Below are positions 10,302-23,177 of a DNA stretch of 64,000 nt, one piece after another. Location: NCBI GenBank assembly GCA_033064195.1, contig JARBJD010000173.1:92369-156368 (forward strand). The letters run 5' to 3'. Position 1 is the stretch's first letter; each line of letters begins with the position of its first letter. The notes under the pieces are model-generated. The model was not told where the DNA came from. It searched no databases and saw only the letters and a program-made list of their open reading frames with translations. The DNA is from Blattamonas nauphoetae (taxonomy: Eukaryota > Preaxostyla > Oxymonadida). The translations under genes and the position numbers were made by a program.

Positions 10302-13300
10302 ATGAAACTGTGTTTTCTTGTCATTCTTCCTCGAGAGAGAGATCCCCCCATTATTCAGCCTTTCTCTCAATCTCACTTCTCTCAATCTTCTTCATCTTCA
10401 CTCCTTGCGTTTCATTCTCCGATGATACAGATCTCAGTCATCGCAACCTTCACTTCAATTCTGAAACCGCACATATCTCCCATTCCTTCATCAACAGAAT
10501 TCAACTTGGATTCATTCATCAAGCCGTTATTATGCAGTGCATCATCGGGCTCTTCACAACAAATCTCACTTCCAGACGGTGTGATGCATTCGCAGAATTA
10601 TCCATTTATTTCATCGAGCTTCGTATTGAAAGGAAAACACCACACAATTCTCAGTTATCGCGATGCAAACTGTGAAAACGCAGATCTGGTCGGAAAAGAA
10701 GGCAATACTCCTGAATCAAATGAAGTCAACAGCCTTTTCGATCTTCAGAATGCATCACTGTCAGTTCAACGTCTCGTCATCGACATGTCAACTGAGTCTG
10801 CCAATCAGGACGTAAAATGTGCCGTACTTGCGTCGTCGACTATTCACGTCTCATTTTGCGAGTTTTTCTGGACGGATATGAACTCAATATTCGTTCTTCA
10901 ATCCACTTCTCCATCCGCTCAGACCTCATCGTCCATCACGTTGGCATGGTGCACTCTGAACAATACAGTGCATTACCTGACGCCAATTGTGGAAGATATG
11001 CGGAAATACAGCACAGCAGATCCCTTCAGTCTGAGCATAGTCGGGACAACAATCACTCACATGAAGGTTATCGGGGCAGATGGTGTGTGCGTGTCGCAGA
11101 CCAACCATCACAAAAACATACACTATTTAATGAGTGTTTCAACAGCGGTGTCAGAACTCAAAATTATGAACGTGTCATCTCAGCCTCGGGAAGTGAAACA
11201 AGCATCGTCGCTGTTTTCGCAGAGAATGGTTGGATGTATGATTTGGGGGAGCAACAACCATCTTTCGGGCACTGTGCTCCGAGATATGAATGGAGGAGGG
11301 TCATTTCTGTGCTCGAACAGCACATTCGAGTGGTGTCACACCACATACTCCGAACGACCGTCGCCCTCCTCCAACCATTCCCCAACGATCACCGGCGCAT
11401 TGTCACCCACTCACATCGTCTCCAGTCAGACTGGGTTTGACAATACTGATAATTCGTTCACTGATGGCATTTTTGATGATGTTAACAGATTCAGTTTCAC
11501 AAAAGTTGACGTCACTTTCACACGTTGCCAATTCAAAAACATGAAATACACAATCACATCCACATCAACCCAATTCGCTGGTGGATCAGCCATTCACCTC
11601 TCTTCATCATCCAACGCCCTCTCAATCACCTCCTGCTCATTCTCCAAGTGTTCCGTCACAAGCTCATCGATCGTGCATGGAGGCTGTGTCTTCCTGTACA
11701 GACTAACCACGTCAACAAGCACAATCGACGCATCCTCCTTCTCTGATTGGTATCCTGCCAATAATGCGAACCTCAAACAGAGTGGTGGTGGAATCGGTGC
11801 GTATGGTATGACTGCTCAGCTTCAAATCACAAACACAAATTTCACGTTGAGCGGAGAGACTGCAAACAGGAACAATGGTGGATTCTTTGCTTTATACTCG
11901 TCATCATCCATCACACAGTGTTTTAACATCGCGAATTGTCGTTTTGTTGGCGATGCGAAGACAACTGGGGTTGTGGTGAACATCACTTCGTCATCTTCGA
12001 CAACGTGGATCGATTCACAGATTATCAACACGAATTCAGAATTCAAAATCACCAACGTTATCTTCAAACTATCTGCAGGGTTCACAAGAACCGAAATCTC
12101 CAACACTTCGATCATGTTTGACAGGACGTCGTGCGACCCACATCCATTCCTCTTTCTCGACAGCAAACTCGATCAATCCTCAATCTACTCGTCGAGCTCA
12201 GACATCATGTTCCTCTTCTCTGGCACTAACGTCACTGGCCAGCCGGTCACGTCGAGATCGACAATCTATCTCTATTCTACAAGCCATGTTGTCATCCACA
12301 AATGTGAATTCACGAACTGTTCGCCTGTCCCGTCACAAAGTCTCATTTACTCATACAATCTTCCGTCGCTGGTCGTGGACACTTGCTCGTTCACGAGATG
12401 CTCCGGCGGGAAGTCACTCATCGAAGCAAGAGAGTCTTATTTGAACTTCTTCTTCTGCTCCTTCGTCAATGTGAGTGGAATCAGTGCCAATGTCATGACA
12501 CCACAGTCCAACTTCGCCAATTTTTTCGAATCCTGCAGATTTGATCTGGAGCCAGCGAATGTGTTGGATTTCACTGTCTCGTTGGCTGATTTCGCATGTT
12601 TGAACGACACTGCTGTGATCGGCTGCACATCCAATCGGCCGATGTACTTCGGCACAATGTGGATGAAAAGAGAAGAATTGACAGTTGTGCAGGTTGTCAT
12701 TGTCGAAACGGACAGGAACGAGATGAGAGTAGGGACATGGCCAACCGAACCAGAAACAGACACTGAACAACACATCCCGACCTTCTCGTCGCTGTCAGAT
12801 GCACTCGCTGCACTTCCAACTCCTCCAAAGGACACCATCATCACGTTTTCGAATGATTCCTTCACTGAGCCCACTCTTCTGTCGGTGTCACAGCTCGTCG
12901 AAATTGTCGGCGCTGGATCAAATGTCAGCGATATCCACTCAACGAAGTTGACGACAGAAGGAATCATTTCGAAGTCAGCTGGTAAGCTCACTCTCCGCTC
13001 GCTCCGACTCGTTCCCTCATCGCCATCGTCTGTTCTCGCTTCAACTGAAGACAGTTCCAGTCTGTTCGTGTTGAATGCGATCGTGGAAGCCCTTTCTGAA
13101 CGCTCTATCAGTCTGTTACTGTTTGCGGCAGGATCTTCAGAGATCCGTCACTCCTTGTTCAAGAACATCGAATCAACAGAATCGCTCATCTGTGTGTCGG
13201 GAACATCGTCCCTCGACATCATGAACACTCTCTTTTTGAACATCAAGCGAACCAGCCTCGCACCAACTCCTGTGGAGAGCACACAGTGTGCGAGCTGTAT

Positions 13301-16300
13301 TGAGGGAAAGACGAGTGGAACAGTGAAAGTGCTTTATTCTCGCTTTGGAGCATGCACAACGAAAGGGCGAGCAGGAGCACTCGATTTGGAAGGCGACGAG
13401 AACAGCGTTGTCGAGATTGGATCATGCTATTTTGATCAGAATTCAGCTGGGGAAGGTGTTGCGAATGTTTCGAGAGGAGATGATGTCGTCATCAAGTCAT
13501 TCGATGACTCCAAAACCTATCTCAATTTGTCGACCATCCAATCCTTCCCCTCCCTCTTCTCCTTCCTCATCAACTCCAAACACCCCATCATCCCTCCTCC
13601 AGCCCTCCTTCACATGACCGACACAGGTGTTGATCTCCCTCTGACCTGGAGTTACCAATACGGTCGGATCACCGATTCTCTCCTTCAGAAACATACTCTC
13701 CAGTTTCTTCTTGAATCTCGTTTCAGGAATAATTCACAAACACGACTCATTGGAGATTTCAATCGCAACGAGACAATGACTCCGTTCGTCTTTCAGAATT
13801 CGACAGTTTATGTGAAATTGGGTCACTACACACTTTCCATTCTAACCGTGGAACAACAGAACGAAGTGTTCATCACTCTCGAAAAAGCGTACTTGTCGTT
13901 CGAACAGATCCAATTCGCGTTTGGGCAGCTGACAACGCCAGCCTTCAGATGTGATGAAGACTCGTCAGTTCGACTCATTCGACATGAGAAGGATGCTACA
14001 CTCAACTACCAGTCCACAACTCCTCTTCTTGTCGCTCCTCTGACTGTCCCATTCATCGTCTGCGAGGGCGCAAAGGCTGTTTCGATCCAACGACTCAAAT
14101 TGAATTATTCTTTCGTTAATTCCGCATCGTTTGTGCACGCCAAAGAGTCGACAATCAACCTCTTCTCAAATTTGATACAACTTCTCAAATCCACAGCCCA
14201 AGGTTCATTCCTCCACCTTGAAGATGGTGAAGTTCGTTTCCAGCAAGATTCTTGTTCTTCAAGTTCAGGAGTGCAAGGAGGCCTGGTTTTTAGCCAAAAC
14301 TCAAATGTCACGATCAATTTTTTGGATCTGAGCTCGTGTTCAGCCACACAAGGCGGCGTTCTTTTCGCGCAGCAATGCAGTGTGAAGGTCAGCTCCGGAA
14401 CCTTCTCGAACTGCGAAGCTGACGAAGGCGGAGTTGCTTGTCTGATCTCGTCCACGCTGACAGTCTCTTCAACGTCTTTCAGCAACAATTCTGCGAAGAG
14501 GGGAGGAGTGTTCTTTATCGACTTCGGAAACAACTTCACGTCGTCAGTCTCGTGTGAACGATCGAATTTCACAGCCAATACCGCTCGTGATGTGGATGTG
14601 GATGGACTTGATTCTGGGAAGGGCGGAACGATCTTTGTGAAAGGGACGACAACCTCAAAATCTCCTCTCGTTCTGACAAGCTCTCTTTTTGATGAAAACA
14701 CGGCCGCATCTGGAAATGATGTGTTCATCGAGGAATCCGTGTTGGGAGAAGCAGGACCAGACGTTCTCTCGAAATGTGGTGGAAATTCGTACAGCCGATT
14801 TCCACACATCGAAATCGAGAACCACAATCAAGATGCCGATGAGCTCACTCGAATCTCGAACTTCCTTCCATATCCATCAGTTTCTGTGTCACACTCCGGG
14901 AAGGATCTTCCGGCGTGTCGATTGGGCAACACGGCTTGCTTGACCATCACTTATGCTCTCCAGTTCCTTCAGACAACGACTCCCAACGGAAGCCTGTTAC
15001 AGCGACAATGCATTCACTTAGACGATCCAATTATCACTGAACCAATTGTCTTGGAGACCCACGATCTCCTTTTTTCAAGTGCCAGTTCGTCTGTCAAGTA
15101 TCCTCCCACACTAAATCTCTCAGCGACGTATGCGGCGATTGAGGGAGTGGTCTTCACGATAAACGATGAATCGAGGTTGACTGTTCAGAGAATCAAGTTT
15201 ACATTGACTCCTCTTCACCAAGTCGTGAATGTGAACTCCAAAGACGGGAGACTTGCGATGGAAAACTGCTTTGTGTTGAGCGAAAGTGGGACCGCGACAT
15301 TGAAACCTCCGATCAGCTCTGTCGGAAGCTCACTCAGTCTGAATGTCGTCTCATTCGCCCCAACTCTCACCACTTCCAAAGCAACACTCTCGGCACCACT
15401 TGTCCATTTTGCCCCAAAACCGTCAGATGGGGAAGAGTTGGGATCTGGTTCGTGTGTTATTTCTGACTGTGCTCTCTCCAATCTCACCTTCGAAGGAACA
15501 ACGATGTTCCAGATCGAGACGAGCGGACATGTGAGCTTTCTTCGTCAGTCGATGAATTGTGTCACAACAAATTTGGAACAAGGAAAGAACCTCTCTCTGA
15601 AGGGACAGTCATTCAAACAGCAGATCGAGCCATCTCTTTGGCTTTCGAAGCCGACAACAGCTGATATGCCGAATTTGATTGGTGAAGATATATCAATGAA
15701 CGAAAAGGACAAGTGGAGAACGGGATCACTTGTGTATTGGCTGATCTCTCCGTCATTGGAGGTTCAAGTTGGAACAGATACGAATGCTGTCGATCATCCA
15801 AATTGTGGATCGTCCACATTCAAATGCACCATTCTGGATTCTGCCTTCCGATCGGCTGGTCTCAACGAGCTCTCCACGCTCTCGCTTTTGACATCAACAT
15901 CACTGTCATCGAAATTGCTGGCGAAATCGTCGCTGTTGATCAAGTCATCATCAACGACGAAGCAGGGAATCGAATTTGACGAGAATGGCGCGTTCGTAGT
16001 TGCACATTCGGCAGCCGACTTGTCGTTCACGTCGATCGTATTCACTGTTGCACAATCATGTCTGTCAGCCACTCAATTTGTGGTTGAGGAAGGAAAGCTA
16101 TCTTTCTCGTCGTGTCAGATCGGAACAGAAGACTGTTCATCGCCTCTTGTTCTCCCACCATCAGCCACGACTCTGATCGAAGTGAAGGCAGACGGAACAC
16201 TGGCACTCACCGACACTCTGATTCAAAACATCAAATTCTCGCACGCCACAATCGGAACAGCCCTCCGTCTTCATCTCGGCTCAACAAACACTTTCACAGG

Positions 16301-19300
16301 CAGCACGAAAGTGGCAGAGATCTTTTCGAATGGAACAGGAAGTCATGTTGTGATTATCGCCTCGACAGAACTGGACTCAGCATCGATTTCATCCATCACC
16401 ACAACATTCGCGTCTTGGAAACCAACAACGAATGGAGATCGATTCACAAAATCAGAAATCAACGAATTTGTGGGATTGATGCGGATAGAAGAGTGGATGA
16501 GCTGATCTACCGCTGGCATCCTTATGATGACCTGACACTGTTCGTTGATCGATCTGGAGGAAGACACTCGAAATGTGGTCTTTCTGTTCTCCCGTGCTCA
16601 TCCATCTCCGAAAATGCGAACAAGGTTGGAGCTGGAGAAGCGATTGTAGTGAGCAGTGACCTCACTGAATCAGTTGGGTTCGTCGCAACGAGGGATCTCT
16701 CAGTGAAATCAACAGACAACTCGAAACAAATCATTTCTGTGTCAAGTTCGACGATCTTCACAACTCAGGAATCATCACTCACATTCACTGACCTAACATT
16801 CGTTCCTCTTTCTCTGAGTTCATCCCACAATGCAGAGCCGTCGGAGAGAGCTGATTCTCTCTTCGTTGTGAAATCTGGCTCGATTGGACTCACAGGTTGC
16901 TCACTCTTCTCCTTTGTCATTGCTGATTCACCGCTGATCACTCACCAAACTGGCTCGCTGACACTTCAATCGTGTGAGATCTCGTCCATCACTCGCTCAA
17001 CAGGAAATGGGACAGTTTTGGAGATAGCGATGGACACAAGCCATTCTATCACGTTGAACGATGTGACATTCTCGTCGATGACATCATCGAAGGAGACTGC
17101 ACTTCTCGCCCTTTCATTTCCACCTTTCGACGAATCCGAGCCTCTTCCATTCTTCAACTTCTCTCTGAAGAATCTCCACTTCGTCGGCATGATCGAGAAT
17201 GAAGATGTCGAGTCGTGTTTCGTCTCAGTGGTAGGATCCAAACTGGCTGATTGGCTCGTTGAAGGTGATTCTCGATTCGAAGGGTCGTACACCGAAACAA
17301 CACCACTCAGTCATTTCTGGAGTTTTGACGAGTTCCACGCTCTCCCAGCGTCGCTCTTGTTCTACCTGCTTCCATCTGAAGGACCAGTTGGAGTGTCCTC
17401 CTCTGGATACGACATGAAAAAGTGTGGGTCGAACAACATTTGGTGTCCAACCATCTCGAAGTCTCTTAGTCGACTCCCCACTCAGAAGACGAACAAGATT
17501 ATTGTGATGGACGAGATTGATCTCTCAACAACCATTTCGCTGCCAAATGATGTCAACTTCTCTGGAAACGATGTCAAAACACTCTGTTCGTGTCTTGTTG
17601 GTAGTGCTGGGTCGTTGGAGGCTTCAGGTGAGAATGTGGTCTCGATCACCACTCTCGACTTCTCGCTTCCTCTCTCTCAATCTGTCGATGCTGTGATTGT
17701 GCATTCATCGGACAAACTGACGCTCTCACACCTTCGCATCTCTTCCCAAGGGAAGTCGTCGGCAGTTTTCCTGCGAATGTCGACTGGAACAGCAGAGATG
17801 GGCAACATAGTGATTCGCTCGGAAATGAACGAGAACTCAGTCTTGTTCTCGCTTTTGGGAGGATCAGTGAACTTGACAGCTCTCACAATCGAAACAACAA
17901 TCGCTCAAAATGGAAGTGTTGTGAAGATGGAAGGAGGAAACCTGAGTTTGACCGGAATGACACTCTCATCAAGCGAACCAATCGAAGGACAGCTGCTCTC
18001 TCTCGCCAACTCGCCTTTCACTCTCTCCGACGTCAAAATGACGAAACAGACATTTATCTGCCCTCTCTTCACATTCTCCAATTTCGGAGAGAGCACAATC
18101 AACAATATGAATGTCTCGGGATGCTCTGGCTCGACACTCATCATTGCCAAAGACGGAAACGAGCTCACCATCCGAAGTTCTGTCTTCTCCTCCATCTCAT
18201 CAACAGCGTCCAATCAAGTCGAGGCCTCTAATTTGTGTGGATGGGAGACAAGCCTCATCGAAATCACCAACACACTCGCAGATATCCACCAGACAGAGTT
18301 CACATCCATCCATCTCGGAGCGCTCTCTGTCACCGACAGCATTCTGAACATGACTGGCTGCATCTTCCTGTTGAATTCACCTTCAAACCAGCAGTGGCCT
18401 TCTCTTCGCCGAAACATCAAGTGCACACATGGGAAAGTATCGATCAATGGGATCGGAGGAGGGGATGGTCTCTCGTCACCTCACCACTGGATCTTTTCAG
18501 ACGAATGCACAGTCACCAGAGATGGTGAACTCTTGTCGAATCATCTTTTTATCCCAACTCTTGTGGCGAATGAGTCAACCAGTGTTTTTGATAAGAAACT
18601 GAAGCAATATTCTGTGAAGGTTGTTGGAACGACGATGATTCCATGTGGGCTCAAGTTGGAAGTGTTCGAACAAAAACAAAACAAATCGAACGATGAAGAG
18701 CCCTCACTCAACTTCACCATCTCCTCTCTCAATCCGTCAAGATGGACAGAGAAAGAACTCTCGTTCATCCTCCCTCAAGAGTCTGCGAGCTCGCTGAGCA
18801 AGAAATCTGAACTTCGATGCCGACTCCTGTATGCTGGTGATCAGACCACAGCTTCATTTTCGTTGACTGGCTCATCGAAAGGAAACATGGCGCAGGGAGG
18901 AGTGGTTGTTTCGATTGTGATCCCGATTGTGTGCACCCTCATTATCGTTTTGATTGTGTTTCTGATCATATTTGGAGTGCTCTGTCGCCGCCAAAAAATG
19001 AAGAAAGCAGCAGAACAAACAAATCACGAACTGGACACCGCAGATGAAGCTGCCATTCAAATAAAATATGAACTGGGAGAACCCGACGAGACAGTGAAAC
19101 CAATTTTCGGTGCCTCGAAAGATCATTCCAAGCAAAGCTCGCTTCTGATGGTGAGCGATGACAATGGACAAGATACTGTGGGTCAGAAAGTCGATCCAAC
19201 ATTCTTCGTTCCTGTTCAATATGTGTCAGCGATTGGATGTGAAGGGGAAAGTGGAGTTTTCCCGATTGATCCGAGAAACACGCTGTATCGTCGTCTCCAC

Positions 19301-19912
19301 GTCGAGAAAAGAAAAGATCTGTCGAAAAAGATGATTGCCTTGCGAATTGTGAAAGGACTTGAGCGAATGTTGAAGGAACAACCATCAAGTGAGATCTTCT
19401 CAACACTGTCGCCGCACTGGATCCTTGTGGACTGCACAGACAATGTCTTCCTTCGAATCGAAAGACAACCACCTCATCCCTTAAAAGGTGATCAGATGCA
19501 AGCGGGCGAGGCAAGAGTCGATGAGGATCGCCGATGGAATGCACCGGAACAAGAGACGGAGGAAGGTGAGAACGAAACTGCGAATGAGGAAGGAGGATTC
19601 GATGAACTGAAGGCGATGGTTTTTCGGCTCGGCCTCGTCTTGTGGGAGATCGAGACTGAACTTGTGCCCTTCGGGGAGCTGGATGCGGTGAATGCGTCTC
19701 GGCAGATGAAGGCAGGTGTGACACCTCTGATCCACAACTGGGAAGACGAATCGTTGGCGGAACTTGTTCAAGCGTGTCTCTCTCTGTCACCTGATGACCG
19801 CCCCACATTGTCAGATGTGAAATCAGGCCTGACTCTTCTGAAATCGAAGCCGCCGATTCATGTTCAACCTCAACAGAACGAACCTGTTGTCGATTCTGGA
19901 GCCGTTTGTTGA
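10302..19912 (+). CDS. Giant beta-helix surface protein with TM and cytoplasmic pseudokinase; frame split near 16491
   Basis: Two overlapping open frames, 10302-16505 and (from about 16494) to 19912, together give a protein of roughly 3,200 residues. Paralogue-like text WHPYDDLTLFVD...SKCG continues directly across the switch, and the sequence GAAGAGTGGATGAG is what a one-base loss from a GAG GTG GAT GAG context would leave. The ectodomain has many short beta strands grouped into modules that open with Cys-Gly...Cys motifs (CGGNS, CGSSTFKC, CGLSVLPC, CGSNNIWC). A TM segment lies at about 18895-18985 (VVVSIVIPIVCTLIIVLIVF). The tail (about 19190-19870) is a kinase-like C-lobe: RWNAPEQ, then VFRLGLVLWEIETELVPFGEL and LVQACLSLSPDDRPTLSDV. 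The glycine loop, the VAIK lysine, HRD and DFG are not visible (LSPHWILVDCTDNVFL replaces the catalytic loop), so it should be a pseudokinase. The N-terminus is uncertain: a hydrophobic leader (SISLLSIFFIFTPCVSF) lies in another frame at 10370-10430. Confidence 0.65.
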
Positions 19913-20495
19913 TTGCTCGCTACACATCAGATTTCAGCCCCATCACAACAATTCCCGTTTTCTGTCCAGCCTCTCACTCTGAACACAGTTGGTGGGTATC
20001 TCGATGCTGTCAACATCTCACTCCTCATGACTGCTTCGACACATCACAACATCAACACTGTTCGAACTCACACCAACACAGTCGCATCATTGACACGACA
20101 TCTCTACCTTTCCCTTTTTTAGTTTTCTGATGTCGCTTTGTCTCCATTCTTCTTCATTTTCCCATCGTCATCTGTCTTCTTTCAAGCTGTTCACAGAACA
20201 CCTGTACTCCGAAACTGTTATCCATCCTCACTCAGCGGAACTCGCGTTCCTCTTGATGACAGATCTGAAACTCTTCGTTGGGTGTCAGGCACATCGTCTT
20301 CAGTTTGATGTTCTCTTTTGCGGATTCTCTATCATCATGTTATGTTCTGTTTTTTCACAATTCTGTTCTATCCATTGATTCTTTCTGTTCTCACTTCATG
20401 TCACTCAGACATCATTCGCTCAACGAAGCTAAAGTTGAACGGAATGATTCATTCATCACAATCTTTCTCTTCGTCGCACTGTTTAACCCACAATA
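19913..20495. other. Noncoding 3' flank, convergent with kinase gene
   Basis: T-rich and C/T-rich sequence after the surface-protein stop. Short open frames exist but none shows family resemblance or splice structure. The next gene is convergent, so this is 3' flanking sequence. Confidence 0.5.
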
Positions 20496-20918
20496 TGGGA
20501 GAAAATTTTTGAAAACTTGGCAGCGTACCCACGCTCTTAATTGAGATGTACACCACATTTTTTTATCTTTTTCAGAATGATGAGGACTCTGACTGCATAA
20601 ATCTTTAAAATTTTTGTGTTTGGGCATAGATTGAAAAAACAAGTGAAATAACGATCTAAGCTGTAAAACTGAAATTTGTTTCGTGCAAACATCTTATTTT
20701 GAGTTTCAAGACTATTTGAATCAATTCCTAGACGAAAAAAATTCTAAAGAGTGAGAAAACGAGAGATCAACAAAAAAGACTGGTTTCTTGATGCTATCCA
20801 CAAAATCATGAAATGAACCATCGAATCATGTTCATTCACGACACCTCCTCGACTATGTAAAGTTTGGAAAAAGTGGTACGGAGGCTGGTTTCTGCAAGTT
20901 TTCAAAAATTTTCTCCCA
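20496..20918. mobile_element. 423-bp MITE with perfect 24-bp TIRs and TA duplication (Tc1/mariner-type)
   Basis: The first 24 bases (starting TGGGAGAAAATTTTTG) and the last 24 are exact inverted repeats. The unit is flanked by TA on both sides (20494-20495 and 20919-20920), the duplication made by Tc1/mariner-type transposases. The interior has no substantial reading frame, so it is non-autonomous. It lies in the convergent 3' intergenic space. Perfect TIRs imply a recent insertion or strong constraint. The terminal sequence differs from that of the Tc1 element at 48453-50661. Confidence 0.65.
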
Positions 20919-21074
20919 TATCATTCAATTCTCGAGACATGTGACAAATTACAGCAGTTCATATTTCATTCTGACCACGATGGCAGTTGAGTGAGGTGAA
21001 CGATCCAAGAAAGACACGAGGATTGTTGTGATGGAGTGATGGATGTTTGAAGAAAAACGATGATCGACAACAAT

Positions 21075-23177
21075 TTATCTCAAATTGTGTCCTTCTCCTT
21101 CAAATGTCACACTCGACTGCTTCAACTCTCCCCAAAACGTGATCTCAATCGGAACATCCTTCATACCAACGTCGATGGCGAAGACGAGTGGAACAGGAAT
21201 GTTGATGAAGTGGTGTTGCTGTTGGACACCGTCGATGAAGAAGTGGAGTGTCCTCTTCTCCAAATCAGCCTCCGCCGACCACTCCTGCCCAGACTGAGGT
21301 TTCGTGTTCTGAACAAGGTTGTTGCCAGCCGTGTAGAGATATCCATCGAAGTTATGCATCAGCGCTGCTTTTGGTGATTTGTATACAGCCGATGTGAGAT
21401 GTTTTGGATACTCGGCAGCGTCACACACACCAATCACTGAAAGAAGGAAGATGATGAAGGGATAATGACAAACTGACATATTTAGCAATAGTGTCGATGG
21501 ACAGTCGATGAATGCCTTTCGAGACAGGTTTTGTGAAGCAAACAGCCCAACCAATTCCTGAATTGATTCTGGTGACAGTCGATCCACTCACTATGAATTG
21601 TTCTGGACTGAACGCGACGAGGACATCAGATGCGACATGTGGTTTGGATGGAGCTGGGAGTTCAGTTTTCGTCTTTTGAACTGTCTGCTGAGCAGGAGGT
21701 GGACCTCTCGCATTTTTAGTGGGTTTAGGAGTCTTGGTCGCCAAGTCTTTTCGGAGCTTCTCAATCTCCGTTTTGAGTGTTGTGCTCAATCTTTCGGATT
21801 CATTCAGTTTCGCTTTGAGTTGAGCGTTTTCCTGCTTCATGACATCCAATTGCGATTGAGTTGTGTCCAGTTCTTCACGAAGGAACTGCGAGAGTGGTGT
21901 TTCCGACCCCAAAATCGAACAAAGTCCACCACTCCGAATCAGCTCACCCGACGACAGTCGTTCCTGTGGATTCTGAGAACAAATCGAAACAGTGCACAAC
22001 AACCAAACAGAGAGAAGAGAGAGAAGAGATGAGAACAACGAGAATCACACTTTGTGAAGAAGAAGACACAGCACAGGTTCAACACTCTTCGAGATCTTCG
22101 CTTTCGAGCACACCGAAACAACATCGAATTCTCGAACACTTTCTGCAATCTCCATTGCATTCGTTCCCGAAATCCACTCCTGCCCAGTCAGCAATTCCAG
22201 CACAATCAGCCCAAACGCCCACATGTCTCCCGCTTGCGACCCACTTCCTCCATTCCCTCCAACAGCAAACATTTCTGGCGCCCAGAACTGCATCGTCCCA
22301 CACTCCGCTGAATTCGACGTCTTCACTGTTCCAACTCCAACCACTCCTCCAAAGTCCCCTGAAACAACAAATCAGAAAAAGGATAAAACGAATATTTGTG
22401 ATGGGAGAATGAATAAAGAAAAAAGACGATCAAACTAGAATCAAAAGAAGCAAACGACATACCCAGTTTCGCTCGGCGATCACAACCAATCAGAATATTC
22501 GATGGCTTCACATCTCCATACACCTCATTTCGAGAGTGCAGAAACCCCAGCCCAGCCAACACATCTGACACAATTCGGAACACTGTCTGCACAACAAAAA
22601 CAACAACAATATCAACAACAAGCAGGCAAAGAAGAATCGGAAAAACAAAACATGAAGAGGGAGATGAAAACAATACCACGCGATCCATCAGAGTCCCCAG
22701 CTTTCGCAATTCCGAAATCCGATCAGCCAAAGAACACGAGCACAGCTCAAGAACCACAAAGTGCGCATTCCCTTCCACAATCACTTCCACAAATCCAACC
22801 ACATTCCGGTGTTGATTGTTTTGCAGTTTCGAGATCTCATGTTCGTTCTTGTTGAAATCTTCTTCCGATGTGAACGGCAGCACCTTCATCGCAAAGTGTT
22901 CCGACGATCCCGCTTTCGAAACTTCATACACCGACCCGAATCGGCCTTGCCCCAATTTCCGAACAAAACTGTCTGAGAACACCAAATCAGAGCGAGAAAG
23001 AATGATGATGTTTTTTTGGGAAAGTGAAGACAAGAAGTGATTGTGAAAATGGGATGGATGAAAAAATGGGCGTTGCACACATGGCTCGGGAACTTTGACT
23101 TCAAACTGTCTTTTAGCTTTTGGTTTGGCTATCCTTATTTTGCTCTTTCCGAATAAAGGTTTGATCGAGTGAACCAT
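21075..23177 (-). CDS. Ser/Thr kinase - coiled coil - SPRY protein, six exons, intact
   Basis: Exons 23081-23177, 22677-22972, 22463-22586, 22051-22358, 21474-21972 and 21075-21436 join in frame to 561 residues. Exons 2-4 have exactly the same lengths (296, 124, 308 nt) as in the paralogue at 59989-63994. Kinase landmarks: glycine loop LGQGRFGSVYEV, beta-3 lysine in FAMKVL, alpha-C Glu in NEHEISKL, catalytic loop VYGDVKPSNIL, KLGDFGGV after splicing, CGTMQFWAPE. The HRD His-Arg is replaced by Tyr-Gly while Asp, Lys and Asn are kept, so activity is plausible. A coiled coil (QLDVMKQENAQLKAKLNESE) and a Pro-rich linker follow, then the B30.2/SPRY-like domain (VCFTKPVSKGIHRLSI, EADLEKRTLHFFIDG). 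Introns are 37-108 nt; the last is GTTTGTC...TTTCAG. Substrate unknown; the SPRY part may supply target binding. Confidence 0.8.

Noticed and set aside
14105-14827. Antisense open frame of 240 codons
   Set aside because: Shadow opposite the giant surface-protein gene.
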